Assembly (NCBI RefSeq): GCF_017742245.1
Contig: NZ_JAGHKO010000001.1
Span: 62,001 to 126,000 of the forward strand
Direction: 5' to 3'
Origin: Niastella soli
GTDB taxonomy: Bacteria > Bacteroidota > Bacteroidia > Chitinophagales > Chitinophagaceae
DNA length: 64,000 bases
The position numbers were made by a program, and so were the translations under genes. Below the pieces are notes generated by a model that saw only the letters and a program-made list of their open reading frames with translations, was not told the origin of the DNA and ran no database searches. Of this stretch, positions 62,857 to 64,000 are shown piece after piece; the stretch's first letter is position 1; every line of letters starts with the position of its first letter.

Positions 62857-63579
62857 CTATATCAACTTTACCTCTTTACTGATTCTAAATATATCATCTA
62901 AATGAGCTGCCATGGCCGCACCTGCTGCATCGGCATCCTGGTCGGCAATAGCCTGCAAGATCTCATGGTGCTCGGCCATGGCCTTTACACCGCGGTTATC
63001 GCCACAGATCTTTTTCTCTACAATGTTGCGGATCATATCGGGCAACAGCATCAACAGCATGCTTTCAAACACGGAGTTCTTGGTAGCATTGGCAATGCGC
63101 AGGTGAATGAACATGTCCTCCTGGATGGCGTCCTGTTTGCTATTTACTTTTAGATCGTAATCTTCCACGGCACTTCGCAGCAATGCCAGGTCTTCCTCCG
63201 TACGCCGCATGGCTGCCAGGCGGGCGGCATTGATCTCCATATAATAGCGGGCCTCAATCAAGGCAGAAAAATCGTCTTTATTAAAATTGATGATATCGGT
63301 CAGTACGCCTTCAATCATTTTTATGCTATAGCCCGATACATAGGTACCGCTTTGGGGCGAGGTTTTCAGCAATCCGAAAAATTCCAGCTTGCGAATGGCC
63401 TCCCGCACATAACTTCTACCCACACCCAGCTTTTCCGCCAGCACCCGCTCGGCTGGTAACCGGTCGCCCGGTTTTAACTGCCCCGATACGATCAGCTGTT
63501 TCAACTGTTGTATGATCTTGTCGGTTGGACTTTCAAACTCTATGCTTTTAATGCTCTGTATAATATCTGCGGTATCCAT
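62857..63579 (-). CDS. FadR/GntR-family transcriptional regulator
   Basis: Repressor-type regulator of 240 aa. Winged HTH (about 15-80): LIVSGQLKPGDRLPAERVLA, EKLGVGRSYVREAIRKLEFF and GLLKTSPQSGTYVSG. C-terminal FCD all-helical effector domain (about 95-230) with metal/ligand positions in EARYYMEINAARLAA, HLRIANATKNSVF and EHHEILQAIADQDADAAGAA. FCD regulators commonly sense uronate catabolites such as KDG or DEH, which suits control of the following alginate genes. It is the first gene of the operon on the minus strand. Confidence 0.93.
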   Translation of the reverse strand: MDTADIIQSIKSIEFESPTDKIIQQLKQLIVSGQLKPGDRLPAERVLAEKLGVGRSYVREAIRKLEFFGLLKTSPQSGTYVSGYSIKMIEGVLTDIINFNKDDFSALIEARYYMEINAARLAAMRRTEEDLALLRSAVEDYDLKVNSKQDAIQEDMFIHLRIANATKNSVFESMLLMLLPDMIRNIVEKKICGDNRGVKAMAEHHEILQAIADQDADAAGAAMAAHLDDIFRISKEVKLI

Positions 63580-63617
63580 AATACTGTGTTTAATGCAGGT
63601 GTAAGGTTACTGATTTT

Positions 63618-64000
63618 TTATTGTTCTTTCATTATATCAAAGGTCAAAGTAGAGGTACCCTGGTTAGGTGATGCTACCGGGTTGATCCCGATAATTTTGA
63701 TCAGGATATTTTTAGTAGGTCCGCTACCGCCGGCAGGTGTCATTTTCGCATAAATAACTGAACCTGTTGAAAATTGTGTGTTGTTAGGCGCACTGGCTGA
63801 AGGAGCTGATACGCCGGTAAAAAAGGCATCGCTCATCTCGGTAATACTATTACTGTTGAATCTATTAGCTACATTGGTTTCTGCCGAACCGGTACCCAAT
63901 ACGCGGAACAACGTTTTCTTCAGGGTGCTGGAGGTAGGCGTAGCCGGCGCCCAGGAGGTGCCGTTGCATTTAAAGGTAAGCAGCGTGGATGCTGAAATGT
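63618..64000 (-). CDS. Unknown protein, C-terminal part only
   Basis: An open frame enters from the right edge and stops at 63618, giving about 127 C-terminal residues. It is Ser/Thr/Asn/Gly-rich and beta-like, with KCNGTSWAPATPTSSTLKKT, SDAFFTGVSAPSASAPNN and a final strand STLTFDIMKEQ. No T9SS sorting domain is visible at the end. I do not recognise it; the composition suggests an exported protein. It lies 38 bp upstream of the regulator gene and may or may not belong to the alginate locus. Confidence 0.55.
   Translation of the reverse strand, partial: ISASTLLTFKCNGTSWAPATPTSSTLKKTLFRVLGTGSAETNVANRFNSNSITEMSDAFFTGVSAPSASAPNNTQFSTGSVIYAKMTPAGGSGPTKNILIKIIGINPVASPNQGTSTLTFDIMKEQ

Overview
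The window comes from a Bacteroidetes genome, most probably family Chitinophagaceae (Chitinophaga/Niastella type). This is inferred from its gene families: a SusC/SusD pair, Oar-like and other TonB-dependent receptors, two secreted proteins with type IX secretion (T9SS) C-terminal sorting domains, an ECF sigma/FecR pair, a LytTR two-component system, WG-repeat and OmpW/OMP_b-brl-type proteins. There is no rRNA, tRNA, CRISPR array, transposase or integrase that I can see.

Region 1 (1-17.9 kb) is a mosaic of single genes: a TolC-type efflux protein cut by the left edge, an AraC regulator, a 1516-aa secreted FG-GAP/TIG/T9SS protein, a two-gene unit with an atypical Hsp70 and a small upstream partner, an unknown membrane-anchored protein, an S9 peptidase, an ABC exporter, a methyltransferase, an acetyltransferase, an NTF2-like protein and a polysaccharide deacetylase. 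Region 2 (18.3-24.3 kb) is a five-gene minus-strand unit (NmrA-like reductase, 67-aa protein, unrecognised 316-aa protein, alpha/beta hydrolase, YciI-like protein). It ends in a terminator and lies directly downstream of a GAF/AAA+/Fis sigma-54 activator. A pair of inverted 14-bp sites sits between activator and operon.

Region 3 (24.5-44.2 kb) holds an alginate-lyase-family lipoprotein, a serine hydrolase with a LytS/LytTR sensor-regulator pair, a WG-repeat protein, a TfoX-like protein, a cytoplasmic beta-propeller preceded by three direct repeats at an exact 21-bp period, a GH5 glucanase-like enzyme with fascin-like repeats, an Oar-like receptor, a small beta-barrel protein, a ferredoxin-NADP-reductase-like flavoprotein, a rhomboid protease and a second TonB receptor followed by a 143-bp hairpin element.

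Region 4 (44.4-52.3 kb) is a SusC/SusD locus with an ectonucleotide pyrophosphatase-like phosphodiesterase and its own ECF sigma/FecR pair. Region 5 (54.2-63.6 kb) is the best understood unit: a tightly packed minus-strand alginate operon encoding a FadR/GntR regulator, PL6 lyase, PL17 oligoalginate lyase, KdgF, an alpha/beta esterase, PL7 lyase, an MFS uronate transporter and an SDR reductase, closed by a terminator. Together these would cut alginate to unsaturated monomers, open them to DEH, import them and reduce DEH to KDG. KDG kinase and aldolase, and a dedicated SusC/SusD pair, are not in the window.

Many start codons were moved inward from the longest open frame to the ATG that precedes a signal peptide or family-typical N-terminus. 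No single gene cluster here is demonstrably a new system. The best candidates for something undescribed are the sigma-54-type operon with the unknown 316-aa/67-aa pair, the Hsp70 pair, the gene behind the 21-bp repeats, and the hairpin element.
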